From Fidelibacterota bacterium (GTDB lineage Bacteria > Fidelibacterota > Marinisomatia > Marinisomatales > TCS55): a stretch of DNA of 64,000 bases. The stretch is from the NCBI GenBank assembly GCA_004124385.1, contig SCKN01000002.1, forward strand, positions 62,001 through 126,000. The letters run 5' to 3'. Below the pieces are notes generated by a model. The model searched no databases. It was not told the origin of the DNA and worked only from the letters and a program-made list of their open reading frames with translations. Shown piece after piece: positions 28,005 through 36,680 of this stretch; within the stretch, counting starts at the first letter, position 1; every line of letters begins with the position of its first letter. The position numbers were made by a program, and so were the translations under genes.

Positions 28005-29387
28005 ATGTACAAAAATATTATAAAATTAATTGTCTTTTACTCTTGTGTAACTCTGCTTCATCCTTGTACAACTATACTTGTTGGTAAAGCTCTTACAGCA
28101 GATGGGTCCATCATCCATGCACATAATGAAGATATGGGCAACCTAACGGTGGGACGTTTATGGCGGGTCAATAATTTCTCATCCGAAAGTGACTCAATAT
28201 GGATCCCTTATGTTTCAATTCCAAATACTGGTGAGAAATTAGCTTATTGGGCTTCGGGGAATACGAAGCAAATAAGCAAGGATGAACTAAATCAAACCAT
28301 GTTACCCTATGATAATATTCTCTTTGGAATGAACGAAGCAGGTTTAACAATGAGTTGCAACTGGATGTATTCCAAAGAAGAAAATTTAGAAAAAGTAGGG
28401 ATTCGGCGCTACGCCATTCGTCAATTGATTTTAGAACAATCTGCAACTGCTCTAGAAGCTGTCAATCTTTTAAGTTCGTTAATAGATACATATGGTCAAG
28501 CTGACTGGAGCGGGTTAACCTATGTTTTAGCAGACCCAAATGAAGCGTGGATTGTCGAAACAACAACACATAATTGGGCTGCTAAAAAACTTAAAGACAA
28601 TGAAATAATTACTGTTGCTAATCAATTTACTATTGGTGAAAAGTATGACATGTCCAGCAAAAATCTAATTCAAAATGCGATTGATAAAGGTTGGTACAAT
28701 TCCAAAGATGGTCCATTCAATTTTAAAATGGTCTTCGGAAATCCAGATTTTATGAATGAAAGTTATGATTCTGAACGGGAAGTAAGAGTTGAGCAATTAT
28801 TAGGAAATAAATTCGGTGAAATAAAGCCTGAAGACTTAATGACTGTTTTAAGAGATCGTTATCATAATTCAAATGGATATACTCCTCCAACATCGTTTGA
28901 ACCGGATAGAATTACATGCCGAGCAAAAGGAGCAAAACGACCTATTTGCACAAACTTATGTCAATCATCCTTTGTGGCTCATTTGCGACCAAATTTGCCA
29001 AAAGAATTTGGTTCTGTATTATGGTATACTATGGCGACACCAGCCTATGGTCCATATTTCCCATTATATCCGTTTGGTTCAAAAATTGTTAAGTCATTTA
29101 CAGTAGATGATCCGGATGAAAATAAACCTTCAGCTTGGTGGATATATCGTCATTTACAACAAAAGGCTGATATATCAAATGCAGAAACTATTAAATCGAT
29201 TAGAAATCAAACTGAATTAGAAACAAAGGCTTTTATTTCTGAACAGGAATTATGGGAAAAGAAAGCACAAAAATATGTGAAAAATGGGAATAGTCTCCAA
29301 GCAAAAAAATTGCTGAATACATTTTCTAATAGATTAGCACGAAAATCACTTCATCAGTGTAAGATTATTTTAAAACGAATAAAATAA
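28005..29387 (+). CDS. C69-family dipeptidase (PepD/secernin type)
   Basis: A 460-residue Ntn-hydrolase. Residues 1-20 form a signal/propeptide and C21 (HPC-TTILVGKALTADGS) is the expected N-terminal nucleophile after processing. IIHAHNEDMG follows as the family signature. The middle has NEAGLTMSCNW and WSGLTYVLADPNEAWIVE. The protein should cleave dipeptides with broad specificity outside the cytoplasm. It lies tail to tail with the M20 amidohydrolase. Its N-terminal Cys position argues for the annotated start. Confidence 0.88.
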   Translation: MYKNIIKLIVFYSCVTLLHPCTTILVGKALTADGSIIHAHNEDMGNLTVGRLWRVNNFSSESDSIWIPYVSIPNTGEKLAYWASGNTKQISKDELNQTMLPYDNILFGMNEAGLTMSCNWMYSKEENLEKVGIRRYAIRQLILEQSATALEAVNLLSSLIDTYGQADWSGLTYVLADPNEAWIVETTTHNWAAKKLKDNEIITVANQFTIGEKYDMSSKNLIQNAIDKGWYNSKDGPFNFKMVFGNPDFMNESYDSEREVRVEQLLGNKFGEIKPEDLMTVLRDRYHNSNGYTPPTSFEPDRITCRAKGAKRPICTNLCQSSFVAHLRPNLPKEFGSVLWYTMATPAYGPYFPLYPFGSKIVKSFTVDDPDENKPSAWWIYRHLQQKADISNAETIKSIRNQTELETKAFISEQELWEKKAQKYVKNGNSLQAKKLLNTFSNRLARKSLHQCKIILKRIK

Positions 29388-29392
29388 ATTTA

Positions 29393-30574
29393 TCAAATCA
29401 CCAACTGATCTTCAATCAGTTGTACAAAAACGGATGCTCCCACAAGTAATGCCCTTTCATCAATATCAAAATGAGAACAATGATGGGGTACGCTGCGAAA
29501 TGGTTGATCTTCGGGAGCAGACCCAACAAAAAAGAAACATCCGGAGACTTTTTGTGCATAATAACTAAAGTCCTCGCCGCCCATGGATAAATAGGGAAAA
29601 CCAGCACCATCGCCCACAATCTTTTTCGCTGAAGCCAACAGTTTTTCATAGGCACTTTGATCATTGATTGTTGGTGGATAGCCATCACGATAATCAAAAT
29701 CAAGTGTTGCTCCAAATGTTTGACCAACGCCATTTATGATTTCTTCCATGCGTTGTTTGATTAACTGACGATTTTCTTCAGTATATGCCCTTGCAGTCCC
29801 TTTTAGGACAACTTCGTCAGCTATAATGTTAAAGTTGTAACCGCCGTTTATCATACCTACTGTTACAACCGTGCTTTCCAAAGGATTGGTATTGCGACTA
29901 ACTATTGTCTGTAAAGCAGTAATCAAATGGGCAGAAACAACCACTGCATCTACAGAACCTTGAGGGGCTGCACCATGACCACCGATTCCTTTTATGGTAA
30001 TTTCAAATTCATCTGCCGCTGCTAATATGGGGCCTTTTTTCACGCCCACTTCACCGTATTTCTGATAATTCCACAAATGGATTCCATAAACTTCATCTAC
30101 ATTTTCTAAACAACCGTCTTCGATCATATATCGTGCGCCGCCTGCCCCTTCTTCTGCAGGCTGAAATAAAAATCGTACAGTTCCATTAATCTGATCTTTT
30201 TTATCAGCTAACACTTTTGCTGCACCTAAAAGCATTGCCGTATGGCCATCATGACCGCATGCATGCATAATACCATCGTTTTGCGATATATAATCGATGT
30301 CTCCTGTTTCCTGCATGGGTAGAGCATCCATGTCCGCCCGGAGAGCAATGGTGGGGCCCTCACCGCATTTTAAATCCCCAACCACGCCTGTTTTACCAAT
30401 TCCGGTTTGCACATCCATTCCTAGTTCTTCTAATCGTTCAGCTACGATTCCAGCTGTCCGATGAACCTCAAAACCAAGTTCGGGATATCTGTGGAAATCC
30501 CTACGGGTAGCGATGATTTCGTCTGATATGTTTTCGATCTCTTTGGGAATGTTTATACTCATAATTTGACTCAT
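29393..30574 (-). CDS. M20-family amidohydrolase (hippurate/IAA-amino-acid hydrolase type)
   Basis: A protein of about 393 residues with the M20D zinc-dependent amidohydrolase features: RRDFHRYPELGFEVHRTAG, GPTIALRADMDALPM, HACGHDGHTAMLLGAAKVL, FLFQPAEEGAGGARYMIEDG and SMGGEDFSYYAQKVSG. These include the His, Asp, Glu metal ligands. It cleaves N-acyl or amino-acid amides such as hippurate or indole-acetyl amino acids. I start it at ATG 30574. An upstream TTG (30595), within a 4-base overlap of rlmN, is also in frame. A second, different M20 enzyme is encoded at 46594. Confidence 0.88.
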   Translation of the reverse strand: MSQIMSINIPKEIENISDEIIATRRDFHRYPELGFEVHRTAGIVAERLEELGMDVQTGIGKTGVVGDLKCGEGPTIALRADMDALPMQETGDIDYISQNDGIMHACGHDGHTAMLLGAAKVLADKKDQINGTVRFLFQPAEEGAGGARYMIEDGCLENVDEVYGIHLWNYQKYGEVGVKKGPILAAADEFEITIKGIGGHGAAPQGSVDAVVVSAHLITALQTIVSRNTNPLESTVVTVGMINGGYNFNIIADEVVLKGTARAYTEENRQLIKQRMEEIINGVGQTFGATLDFDYRDGYPPTINDQSAYEKLLASAKKIVGDGAGFPYLSMGGEDFSYYAQKVSGCFFFVGSAPEDQPFRSVPHHCSHFDIDERALLVGASVFVQLIEDQLVI

Positions 30575-30591
30575 ATACTCATTCAATTTAT

Positions 30592-31686
30592 TCAATTAAT
30601 TACAGATGATTCCATAACTGCCAACTGCCCACATCCGGCAGCAATATCCGTTCCTTTACTCCAGCGCACTGTTACGGGAAAAGGTGCTTTTTTTAATGCA
30701 ATAATAAACGCTTCGATAACGTCATCTGCAGGCCGTTTATATTTTCCACCAATATCATTATAGGGAATCACATTCAGTTTACAGCGGTGTCCCGTCAGCA
30801 TGTCAATCAGCTTAAGGGCATCATCAATATTATCGGTAATTCCGGCCATTAATACATACTCAAGTGTTACAGGGTGTCTGGAAGTCAATGAATAATTATC
30901 AATAACAGTCAATAATCCCTCCAGTGGATATTTTTTTGCTATGGGCATGGTTTGTAAGCGGCTTTCCTGGGAGGATCCATTTAAGCTGATCGCCAGTTTA
31001 TAACGATGTTTCTCATCCGTGTATCGTTTTATTTTGGATGTAATGCCAACAGTTGAAATCGTAATTCGTTTTGCTCCAAGCTTAATTCCTTTTTCAGCAT
31101 TCATCAAATCAGCTGCCGCGATTACTCGATTATAATTCAAAAACGGTTCACCCATACCCATAAAAACAACATTTGTAATGTTTGTTTTTGCTGCTCTACG
31201 GACATGTAAAAATTGATCAACAATTTCCCCAACAGACAGATTTTTCTGAAAGCCCATGGACGCCGTTGCACAAAAATCACAATTCACGGCACAGCCCACC
31301 TGCGATGAAATACATAGTGTCGTTCGCTTACCTTCTTTCATGAGAACAGATTCAACCTTTTCACCTGATTGCAATTCAAAAAGGAACTTTTGTGTAGGTT
31401 CTGACGATGAACCTGTAACATGAACTTCTTTTAAGGGATGAATGATAAATTTTTCTGAAAGTGCATTTCTAAAATCAGACGGAAGATTACCCATTTGATC
31501 GAACAAATCAACGCGACTACGGTAAAGCCATTCAAATATTTGTTGTCCCCTAAATGATGGTTCAGAAAATTCAGTAAGAATTGATTCTAGTTCTTCAAGC
31601 TTTAAGCCGACTAAGGCAATTTTTGATTTTTTAGTAGTCTGCACAGGGGCAGAATTTCGATTATCTAAAAAAGATGCGCAAGACAA
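30592..31686 (-). CDS. rlmN: Dual-specificity rRNA/tRNA methyltransferase RlmN
   Basis: A 364-residue radical-SAM enzyme. The cluster cysteines are C132, C136 and C139 (VGCAVNCDFCATA), and GMGEPFLNY and ISTVGI follow as family blocks. The C-terminal Cys that forms the protein-methyl intermediate lies in AAGCGQLAV. It methylates C2 of A2503 in 23S rRNA and A37 in some tRNAs. The initiator is a TTG; a shorter N-terminus is possible because the conserved part starts near residue 22 (KIALVGLKLEELES). It overlaps the possible early start of the M20 gene. Confidence 0.95.
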   Translation of the reverse strand: MSCASFLDNRNSAPVQTTKKSKIALVGLKLEELESILTEFSEPSFRGQQIFEWLYRSRVDLFDQMGNLPSDFRNALSEKFIIHPLKEVHVTGSSSEPTQKFLFELQSGEKVESVLMKEGKRTTLCISSQVGCAVNCDFCATASMGFQKNLSVGEIVDQFLHVRRAAKTNITNVVFMGMGEPFLNYNRVIAAADLMNAEKGIKLGAKRITISTVGITSKIKRYTDEKHRYKLAISLNGSSQESRLQTMPIAKKYPLEGLLTVIDNYSLTSRHPVTLEYVLMAGITDNIDDALKLIDMLTGHRCKLNVIPYNDIGGKYKRPADDVIEAFIIALKKAPFPVTVRWSKGTDIAAGCGQLAVMESSVIN

Positions 31687-31758
31687 TAAGATTGCTTCAA
31701 TTTAAAGTGACCATTAAGTTCGAGCCCATTAATTAAAGAATAATTTCAGGGAAAAAAC

Positions 31759-32739
31759 ATGTCAACACAAAATGATGCACAACTCGTAAAACAATTAGGC
31801 CAATTTCGTCAGGATTTTTTAGATGAGATTGGTAAAGTCATTATTGGCCAACAGAATATCCTTGACCATTTTCTCATAGCTCTTATATGCAAAGGACATA
31901 CTCTTTTAGTGGGTGTACCTGGATTAGCAAAAACACTTTTGATAAAATCCATGGCTGAATTACTTGATCTAAAGTTCAGCAGAATTCAATTTACGCCAGA
32001 CTTAATGCCCAGTGATATTACTGGTACAGAAGTTATCGAAGAAGATCATGCAACAGGGAAAAGGGGGTTCAGATTTTTTCGAGGACCCGTATTTGGGAAT
32101 ATAATTCTTGCTGATGAGATTAATCGAACACCGCCAAAAACACAATCTGCCCTCTTGCAGGCCATGCAGGAACACAATGTAACAGCAGGGGGGGAAACAT
32201 ATACACTGGATGAACCATTTTTTGTATTGGCAACACAAAACCCAATCGAACAAGAAGGGACCTATCCCCTACCCGAAGCACAATTGGATCGGTTTATGTT
32301 TAATATAAAAATTGATTACCCCAGCCGAGATGAAGAAGTTGAAATTGTACAAACAACTACAAGCGGTAGTGAAGCTGCGTTAAAATCGATCATTTCCAAA
32401 GACCAACTTTTAACATTTCAAGAATTGGTCCGCCGTGTACCCGTCGCGGAAAATGTAGTTGAATATGCGGTTGACTTGGTTCGAAAAACTCGTTCAAAGG
32501 CAAAGGATTCTCCTGACTTTATTCAAAATTGGATTGATTGGGGCGCAGGTCCAAGAGCATCTCAATACCTGATACTTGGTGCCAAAGGAAGGGCAATTTT
32601 GGATGGCCGACCTACACCGGATATTTCAGATGTAAATGCACTCGCTCTTCCTGTGTTACGTCATCGATTAATAACTAATTTTAACGCAGAAGCTGAAGGC
32701 GTGAGCGTGGATGACATTATTTTAAAACTTCTAGGCTAG
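31759..32739 (+). CDS. MoxR-type AAA+ ATPase
   Basis: A 326-residue MoxR-family ATPase. Walker A is GVPGLAKTLL (residues 52-61), the family phrase FSRIQFTPDLMPSDITGTEV follows, and Walker B with NRTPPKTQSALLQAM is next. The sensor 1 phrase VLATQNPIEQEGTYPLPEAQ and a C-terminal lid helix complete it. MoxR ATPases act as chaperones with vWA-domain proteins. Its natural partner, a DUF58 protein, is encoded 431 bases downstream, separated by the four-helix-bundle gene. A Shine-Dalgarno (aggga) precedes the ATG. Confidence 0.92.
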   Translation: MSTQNDAQLVKQLGQFRQDFLDEIGKVIIGQQNILDHFLIALICKGHTLLVGVPGLAKTLLIKSMAELLDLKFSRIQFTPDLMPSDITGTEVIEEDHATGKRGFRFFRGPVFGNIILADEINRTPPKTQSALLQAMQEHNVTAGGETYTLDEPFFVLATQNPIEQEGTYPLPEAQLDRFMFNIKIDYPSRDEEVEIVQTTTSGSEAALKSIISKDQLLTFQELVRRVPVAENVVEYAVDLVRKTRSKAKDSPDFIQNWIDWGAGPRASQYLILGAKGRAILDGRPTPDISDVNALALPVLRHRLITNFNAEAEGVSVDDIILKLLG

Positions 32740-32752
32740 ATGTTGGATGATA

Positions 32753-33159
32753 AATGTTAGACGTTAAATTTGAAAGGTGAATAATTATGGCTTCATTTAA
32801 AGAATTAGAGGTTTTCAAATTATCTGTCAAATATGTGAAATCTATTTATCAAATAACGCAATCATATCCAAAAGAAGGAAAATTTGGTTTGGTTAGCCAG
32901 ATGCGAGATGCTGCAATTGGAATCCCATCATGTATTGCCGAAAGTACAGGAAGAAGAACTGCCAATGACAGAAAACATTTTATAGATATCGCTTTAGCTT
33001 CATTGTATGAAACTCATTCTCAATTGATTGCTTCAGAAGCTCTAGAATATATTGTGATTGAACGCTTGAATAATGCTGAACCATTCATCAAAAAATTAAA
33101 AGCTAAATTAATTGCGTACCAAAATTTAATAAAAGACAGGCCGTCTAACGTCTAGCATT
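32753..33159. repeat. Short inverted repeats flanking the four-helix-bundle gene
   Basis: The sequence aatgttagacgtta (32753-32766) before the gene and taacgtctagcatt (33146-33159) at its end are complementary in 13 of 14 positions. Each flank also contains related repeating units (gatgttggatgataaatgtt on the left, gtctaacgtctag and attaaacgtct on the right). The right repeat overlaps the stop codon. The whole looks like an inserted cassette between moxR and its DUF58 partner. The span listed includes both arms and the gene between them. Confidence 0.6.
32787..33155 (+). CDS. Four-helix-bundle protein (23S rRNA-intervening-sequence type, S23-like)
   Basis: A 122-residue helical protein. It begins MASFKELEVFKLSVKYVKSI and includes GLVSQMRDAAIGIPSCIAES, the diagnostic phrase of the S23 four-helix-bundle family (normally QLRRAAvSiPsNIAEG). 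It ends with a helix and a basic tail. Such proteins are also encoded by insertions inside 23S rRNA genes; their function is unknown, but they often sit in mobile contexts. A ribosome-binding site (aaaggtg) precedes the ATG. The gene is wedged between moxR and DUF58, with inverted repeats on each side. Confidence 0.88.
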   Translation: MASFKELEVFKLSVKYVKSIYQITQSYPKEGKFGLVSQMRDAAIGIPSCIAESTGRRTANDRKHFIDIALASLYETHSQLIASEALEYIVIERLNNAEPFIKKLKAKLIAYQNLIKDRPSNV

Positions 33160-33170
33160 AAACGTCTTTC

Positions 33171-34064
33171 ATGATCGATAAAAAAAAATATCTGCAGCCG
33201 GAAATTGTAGCCAAACTAGACAATATGGCTCTTCGCGCTCGATTGGTCGTAGAAGGATATATTATTGGCCAACATAAAAGCCCATATCATGGTTTCAGCG
33301 TAGAGTTTGCCGAACACCGCGCTTATGGGCCTGGGGATGAAATACGTCACATAGACTGGAAATTATACGGTAAAACAGACCGTTATTATGTTAAACAATA
33401 CGAAGAAGAAACAAACTTAAAAGCATATATTTTGCTCGATACCAGCCGCTCAATGAAATATACCAGTGGACCGGTGACAAAATTGGATTATGCATCATTT
33501 TTATCAGCAGCACTTACATACCTTATGCTGAATCAGCGAGATGGAACAGGTCTCATATTATTTGATGAAAAGATACGAACATTCATTCCTCCACGGTCTA
33601 CTCCAAGCCACTTGAATACCATCCTTAAAACACTCGAAAAACCCAAACTGGGATCTGATACTAAAATTGGTCTTGTTCTCCATGAAATGGCAGAACGCAT
33701 CAAAAAACGTGGATTAGTTATACTTGTTTCTGATTTAATGGATAATCAGGAAGCTGTATTAAGCGGACTAAAGCATTTCAGACATAATAAACAGGAAGTC
33801 ATCCTCTTTCATATTTTGGATCGTAAAGAATTAGATTTTGAATTCAATACACGCACACGATTTAAAGATATGGAAAGCGGATCATTTCTCACCACAGAAC
33901 CCTGGCAAATAAAACACAGTTATACTAAACGTATGCAACGCTTACAAGATGAGTATAAAAAACAATGCCGGGAACAATTAATCGACTATGTTCCACTCTT
34001 TACCGATCAGAGTTTGGAAATTGCATTACACAGTTATCTAAATAAAAGACAAAAGCTGGGATAA
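33171..34064 (+). CDS. DUF58 (vWA-like) protein, MoxR partner
   Basis: A 297-residue soluble DUF58 protein. AEHRAYGPGDEIRHIDWKLYGKTDRYYVKQYEEETN holds the DUF58 signature (FxExRxYxxGDxxRxIDWxxxAR type), seen here as RAYGPGDEIRHIDWKLYGKT. Next is a vWA-like MIDAS segment, LLDTSRSMKY. Together with MoxR such proteins form metal-dependent chaperone-like systems for activation of partner proteins. No membrane segment is present and no Bat-type vWA membrane protein follows, so the module is the short form. A terminator follows. Confidence 0.88.
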   Translation: MIDKKKYLQPEIVAKLDNMALRARLVVEGYIIGQHKSPYHGFSVEFAEHRAYGPGDEIRHIDWKLYGKTDRYYVKQYEEETNLKAYILLDTSRSMKYTSGPVTKLDYASFLSAALTYLMLNQRDGTGLILFDEKIRTFIPPRSTPSHLNTILKTLEKPKLGSDTKIGLVLHEMAERIKKRGLVILVSDLMDNQEAVLSGLKHFRHNKQEVILFHILDRKELDFEFNTRTRFKDMESGSFLTTEPWQIKHSYTKRMQRLQDEYKKQCREQLIDYVPLFTDQSLEIALHSYLNKRQKLG

Positions 34065-34067
34065 AAA

Positions 34068-34091
34068 AATCCCCCGTTTTCACGAGGGATT
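34068..34091. terminator. Bidirectional intrinsic terminator between DUF58 and the TPR lipoprotein gene
   Basis: The stem aatcccccg / cgagggatt, loop ttttca, has one C-A mismatch. The A-tract before it is a T-tract for the minus strand. It lies between two genes that end toward each other. On the plus strand no long U-run follows, so it may serve mainly the minus-strand gene. Confidence 0.65.
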
Positions 34092-34116
34092 CTGTAAACT
34101 GTTTTTAGATGTAAAA

Positions 34117-35193
34117 TCAATCGTACTTTTTTGATTTTTCAAAATACCGTTTAGCTTCTTGTTGTTTTCCTTGTTGCAACAACACTCGAGAAATTCCCTT
34201 GTAATGATTGGCATTCTCCGGGTCTAAATAAATAAGTTCCTTATAAAATTTTTCTGCTTTCCGCCATTTTTCAATACTTTCAAACGTCTGGGCCATTCCC
34301 ATAATCGCTTCTATATCCTCGGGATTAAGATCGAGTGATGAAAGAAAATGATCCTCTGCTTGATCAAAATCACCAACCTGATTATATAAAACACCTAAAT
34401 TGAAATGCAAATCTGCTTTTGCTTTTAAATCAAACGTTGTTTGAATTGCTTTTTTATATGTTGAAATAGATTCCTCTGTATTACTTAAATCGTAATAAGT
34501 TTGTGCAAGGTTCCGAATCACAGCACTATTTTTAGGATTTAACTCTACAGCTTTTTGAAGGTACGGCAATGCTTTGTCCGGTTGCTTTTTCCGTATAAAT
34601 ATTTGCCCTGCAGCCATATTAGCATTGAAGTCTTCCGGTGCAATTTCTACTGCTTTAGTGATTAATTCGCTTGATTTGTCTGCATCACCCAATTCAAAGT
34701 AACATGTTGCCAACATGGTATAATTTAAACTTTCGTCTCCTTTAATTTTTATTGCGTTTTGAAATTCACTTATCGCATCGCGAACCGCATCATTTCGACT
34801 TTGTTCATCTAATTCTTTTGACGCATTAAATACTTTTACACCTTTGTTATACACATCGCTCCAATACCCATATCTGGAAATCTCAATCATTTTCTCAACT
34901 GTGCTCCCATCAAGAATTTTTCGATTAGGATCAATTGCCAATGCTTTATCAAATACGTCATTCATTTCAGCCCAGCGCCCATCTTTTCCATAAATATGGT
35001 GACCCAATTGAAAGGGGATTTCTGGATTGTCGATTTCAATAGCCATAGCTTTTACTAAAAATTCTTCAGCTTTTTTTAAATCGTTTTGCTGCAAATATAG
35101 TTTTGCTGATGTGTATTCCTCGCTTGGGCAACCCCAAAAAACCATGGTAGACAGTATAATCAGCAGTGTCGTTTTACGTTTTGTATGAAACAT
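34117..35193 (-). CDS. TPR-repeat lipoprotein
   Basis: A 358-residue protein. The signal peptide ends in the lipobox-like VFWGC (C22), so it is probably a lipoprotein. The rest is a chain of about eight tetratricopeptide repeats, with phrases such as AEEFLVKAMAIEIDNPEIPF, NYTMLATCYFELGDADKSSE and VIRNLAQTYYDLSNTEESIS. TPRs bind other proteins in complexes. No enzymatic domain is seen. It stands between the DUF58 terminator and the broken PfkB fragment; its function cannot be deduced. Confidence 0.85.
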   Translation of the reverse strand: MFHTKRKTTLLIILSTMVFWGCPSEEYTSAKLYLQQNDLKKAEEFLVKAMAIEIDNPEIPFQLGHHIYGKDGRWAEMNDVFDKALAIDPNRKILDGSTVEKMIEISRYGYWSDVYNKGVKVFNASKELDEQSRNDAVRDAISEFQNAIKIKGDESLNYTMLATCYFELGDADKSSELITKAVEIAPEDFNANMAAGQIFIRKKQPDKALPYLQKAVELNPKNSAVIRNLAQTYYDLSNTEESISTYKKAIQTTFDLKAKADLHFNLGVLYNQVGDFDQAEDHFLSSLDLNPEDIEAIMGMAQTFESIEKWRKAEKFYKELIYLDPENANHYKGISRVLLQQGKQQEAKRYFEKSKKYD

Positions 35194-35257
35194 GTGTCCT
35201 CTTATGTAATTATTAATAGAAAATAAGGTTGAGAAAATAACAAGTACACTTCGTTTT

Positions 35258-35479
35258 TCAAAGGTCTAGAGTCCCATTAAGAAATGATACTCTTTTTGTA
35301 ATTTCAGCTTTTGTGCATTCCAACATTTTTTCTACTCCAAATCCTTCCACGCAACTAGATGCCATTGCAGATGCCTGGACCAATACTTTCTGGTACGTAC
35401 CATCCGAATTCAGTACACTTGTATATACGCCAGTAAAAACATCTCTGGCTCCAGTAGGATTGATGTTATCTTTTTTCAA
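35258..35479 (-). pseudogene. C-terminal fragment of a PfkB-type sugar kinase
   Basis: A 73-codon frame. Its product contains NPTGARDVFTGVY, matching the PfkB motif around the catalytic base (D-T/P-T-G-A-G-D-x-F), but with Arg in place of the second Gly. It ends ASAMASSCVEGFGVEKML, as in the last helices of sugar kinases (for example ASFCVEGFG). The N-terminal 200 or more residues are missing. It begins 3 bases after the adenosine kinase stop and may be expressed with it, but cannot be an active kinase alone. Confidence 0.65.
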
Positions 35480-35482
35480 AAC

Positions 35483-36502
35483 TTAACCATCTAAATTCGA
35501 ACTTTCTAACGGCCAGGAAATTTCTTTATTTAGTTGTTTTATAACAGATTTTTCAAATTGAGCTCCTGTAATCTGAATAATTTCTTCAGCTAAATAACCA
35601 CCAATTTCTCCTGCGACTGTTGCCCTGTATCCTTTATATAGAGCAGCCATGAATCCGGCAGCAAATATATCACCTGCACCAGTTGAATCTGTCGCAAGAA
35701 TTGGTCGAGAAGAAATTTTGGATATATTTCCATCTTCAACCACATAACATCCATCCTTCCCTAGTTTGACAGCAGCTATATTTATAATTTTTCCTAATGA
35801 TTTTGTTGCTTCTTCAATATTCTCTGTATCAAATAATATTGATAATTCTGCCTGATTAGCAAAAACAACATCTGCTTCATCTTGGATTAAAGTTAAAAAT
35901 GCATCCTTAAATCTCTGGACTGCAAATGGATCGGCTACATCAAAAATTACTTTTATTTTATTTTCTTTTGCAATGGCAAGCGCATGTTTGATCGCCGATT
36001 TTTGTGAATCTGTATCCCACATGTATCCTGTAAAATATAAAAATTTGGACTTTGCCAATAATGATTCATCAATGTCTGTAATTGAAAATTCCTGACACAT
36101 GCCCAAATGCGTATTCATGGTTCTTTCTCCATCTGGCGTCACAAGTATTATACTAGATCCTGTAGGTCCATCACCTAAAACTAAACGAGAGATAATCCCA
36201 TATTTATTTATTTGAGATTTATAAATTGCTCCGAACTCATCATCTCCTATTTTACCTGAAATTACTCCCGGGATTTCTAATCCGGCACACGTAATTAGTG
36301 TATTTGGTGCAGAACCTCCAGGATGGTAAATGGGCGATTTATTCTTGAAATAATTGACAATTTCTTTTTGCCGATTTTCATCAACAAGATGCATAACTCC
36401 CTTTTCCACCTCCAGGTTTATTAAATCCTTGTCCTCAATTTTAATTACAACATCTATTAATGGGTTTCCAATCCCAAAAATGGCTGCCTCGTTTAATTTC
36501 AT
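35483..36502 (-). CDS. PfkB-family adenosine kinase-like protein
   Basis: A 339-residue ribokinase-fold kinase. GIGNPLIDVVIKIED at the start, GGSAPNTLITCAGL around residues 55-70, a lid with TGSSIILVTPDGERTMNTHLG, and the second PfkB signature DSTGAGDIFAAGFMAALYKG with the catalytic Asp are all present. Of the PfkB family the adenosine-kinase/inosine-guanosine kinase branch shows this order and length. It would phosphorylate a nucleoside to its monophosphate in salvage. The substrate within this branch is inferred. The broken PfkB fragment follows it directly. Confidence 0.88.
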   Translation of the reverse strand: MKLNEAAIFGIGNPLIDVVIKIEDKDLINLEVEKGVMHLVDENRQKEIVNYFKNKSPIYHPGGSAPNTLITCAGLEIPGVISGKIGDDEFGAIYKSQINKYGIISRLVLGDGPTGSSIILVTPDGERTMNTHLGMCQEFSITDIDESLLAKSKFLYFTGYMWDTDSQKSAIKHALAIAKENKIKVIFDVADPFAVQRFKDAFLTLIQDEADVVFANQAELSILFDTENIEEATKSLGKIINIAAVKLGKDGCYVVEDGNISKISSRPILATDSTGAGDIFAAGFMAALYKGYRATVAGEIGGYLAEEIIQITGAQFEKSVIKQLNKEISWPLESSNLDG

Positions 36503-36680
36503 TTGGCTTGCTTCCGTTATTTTGGATAGAATAATTATAATTTAGAAAAAGGAAACTGTACTAACCCCAGAAACCTATTTCCCAATCGTGTTAGTTTACG
36601 CGGCTTGAAGAATTGACATCAAGTAAATCCTTCATTACTTAACTTGTATTTTTTAAGTACAATACGGTATATTTCTACTT

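Noticed and set aside
29402-29422. Hairpin caactgat-cttca-atcagttg at the end of the M20 gene as terminator
   Set aside because: Perfect 8-bp stem but inside the coding sequence and without a U-tract on either strand.
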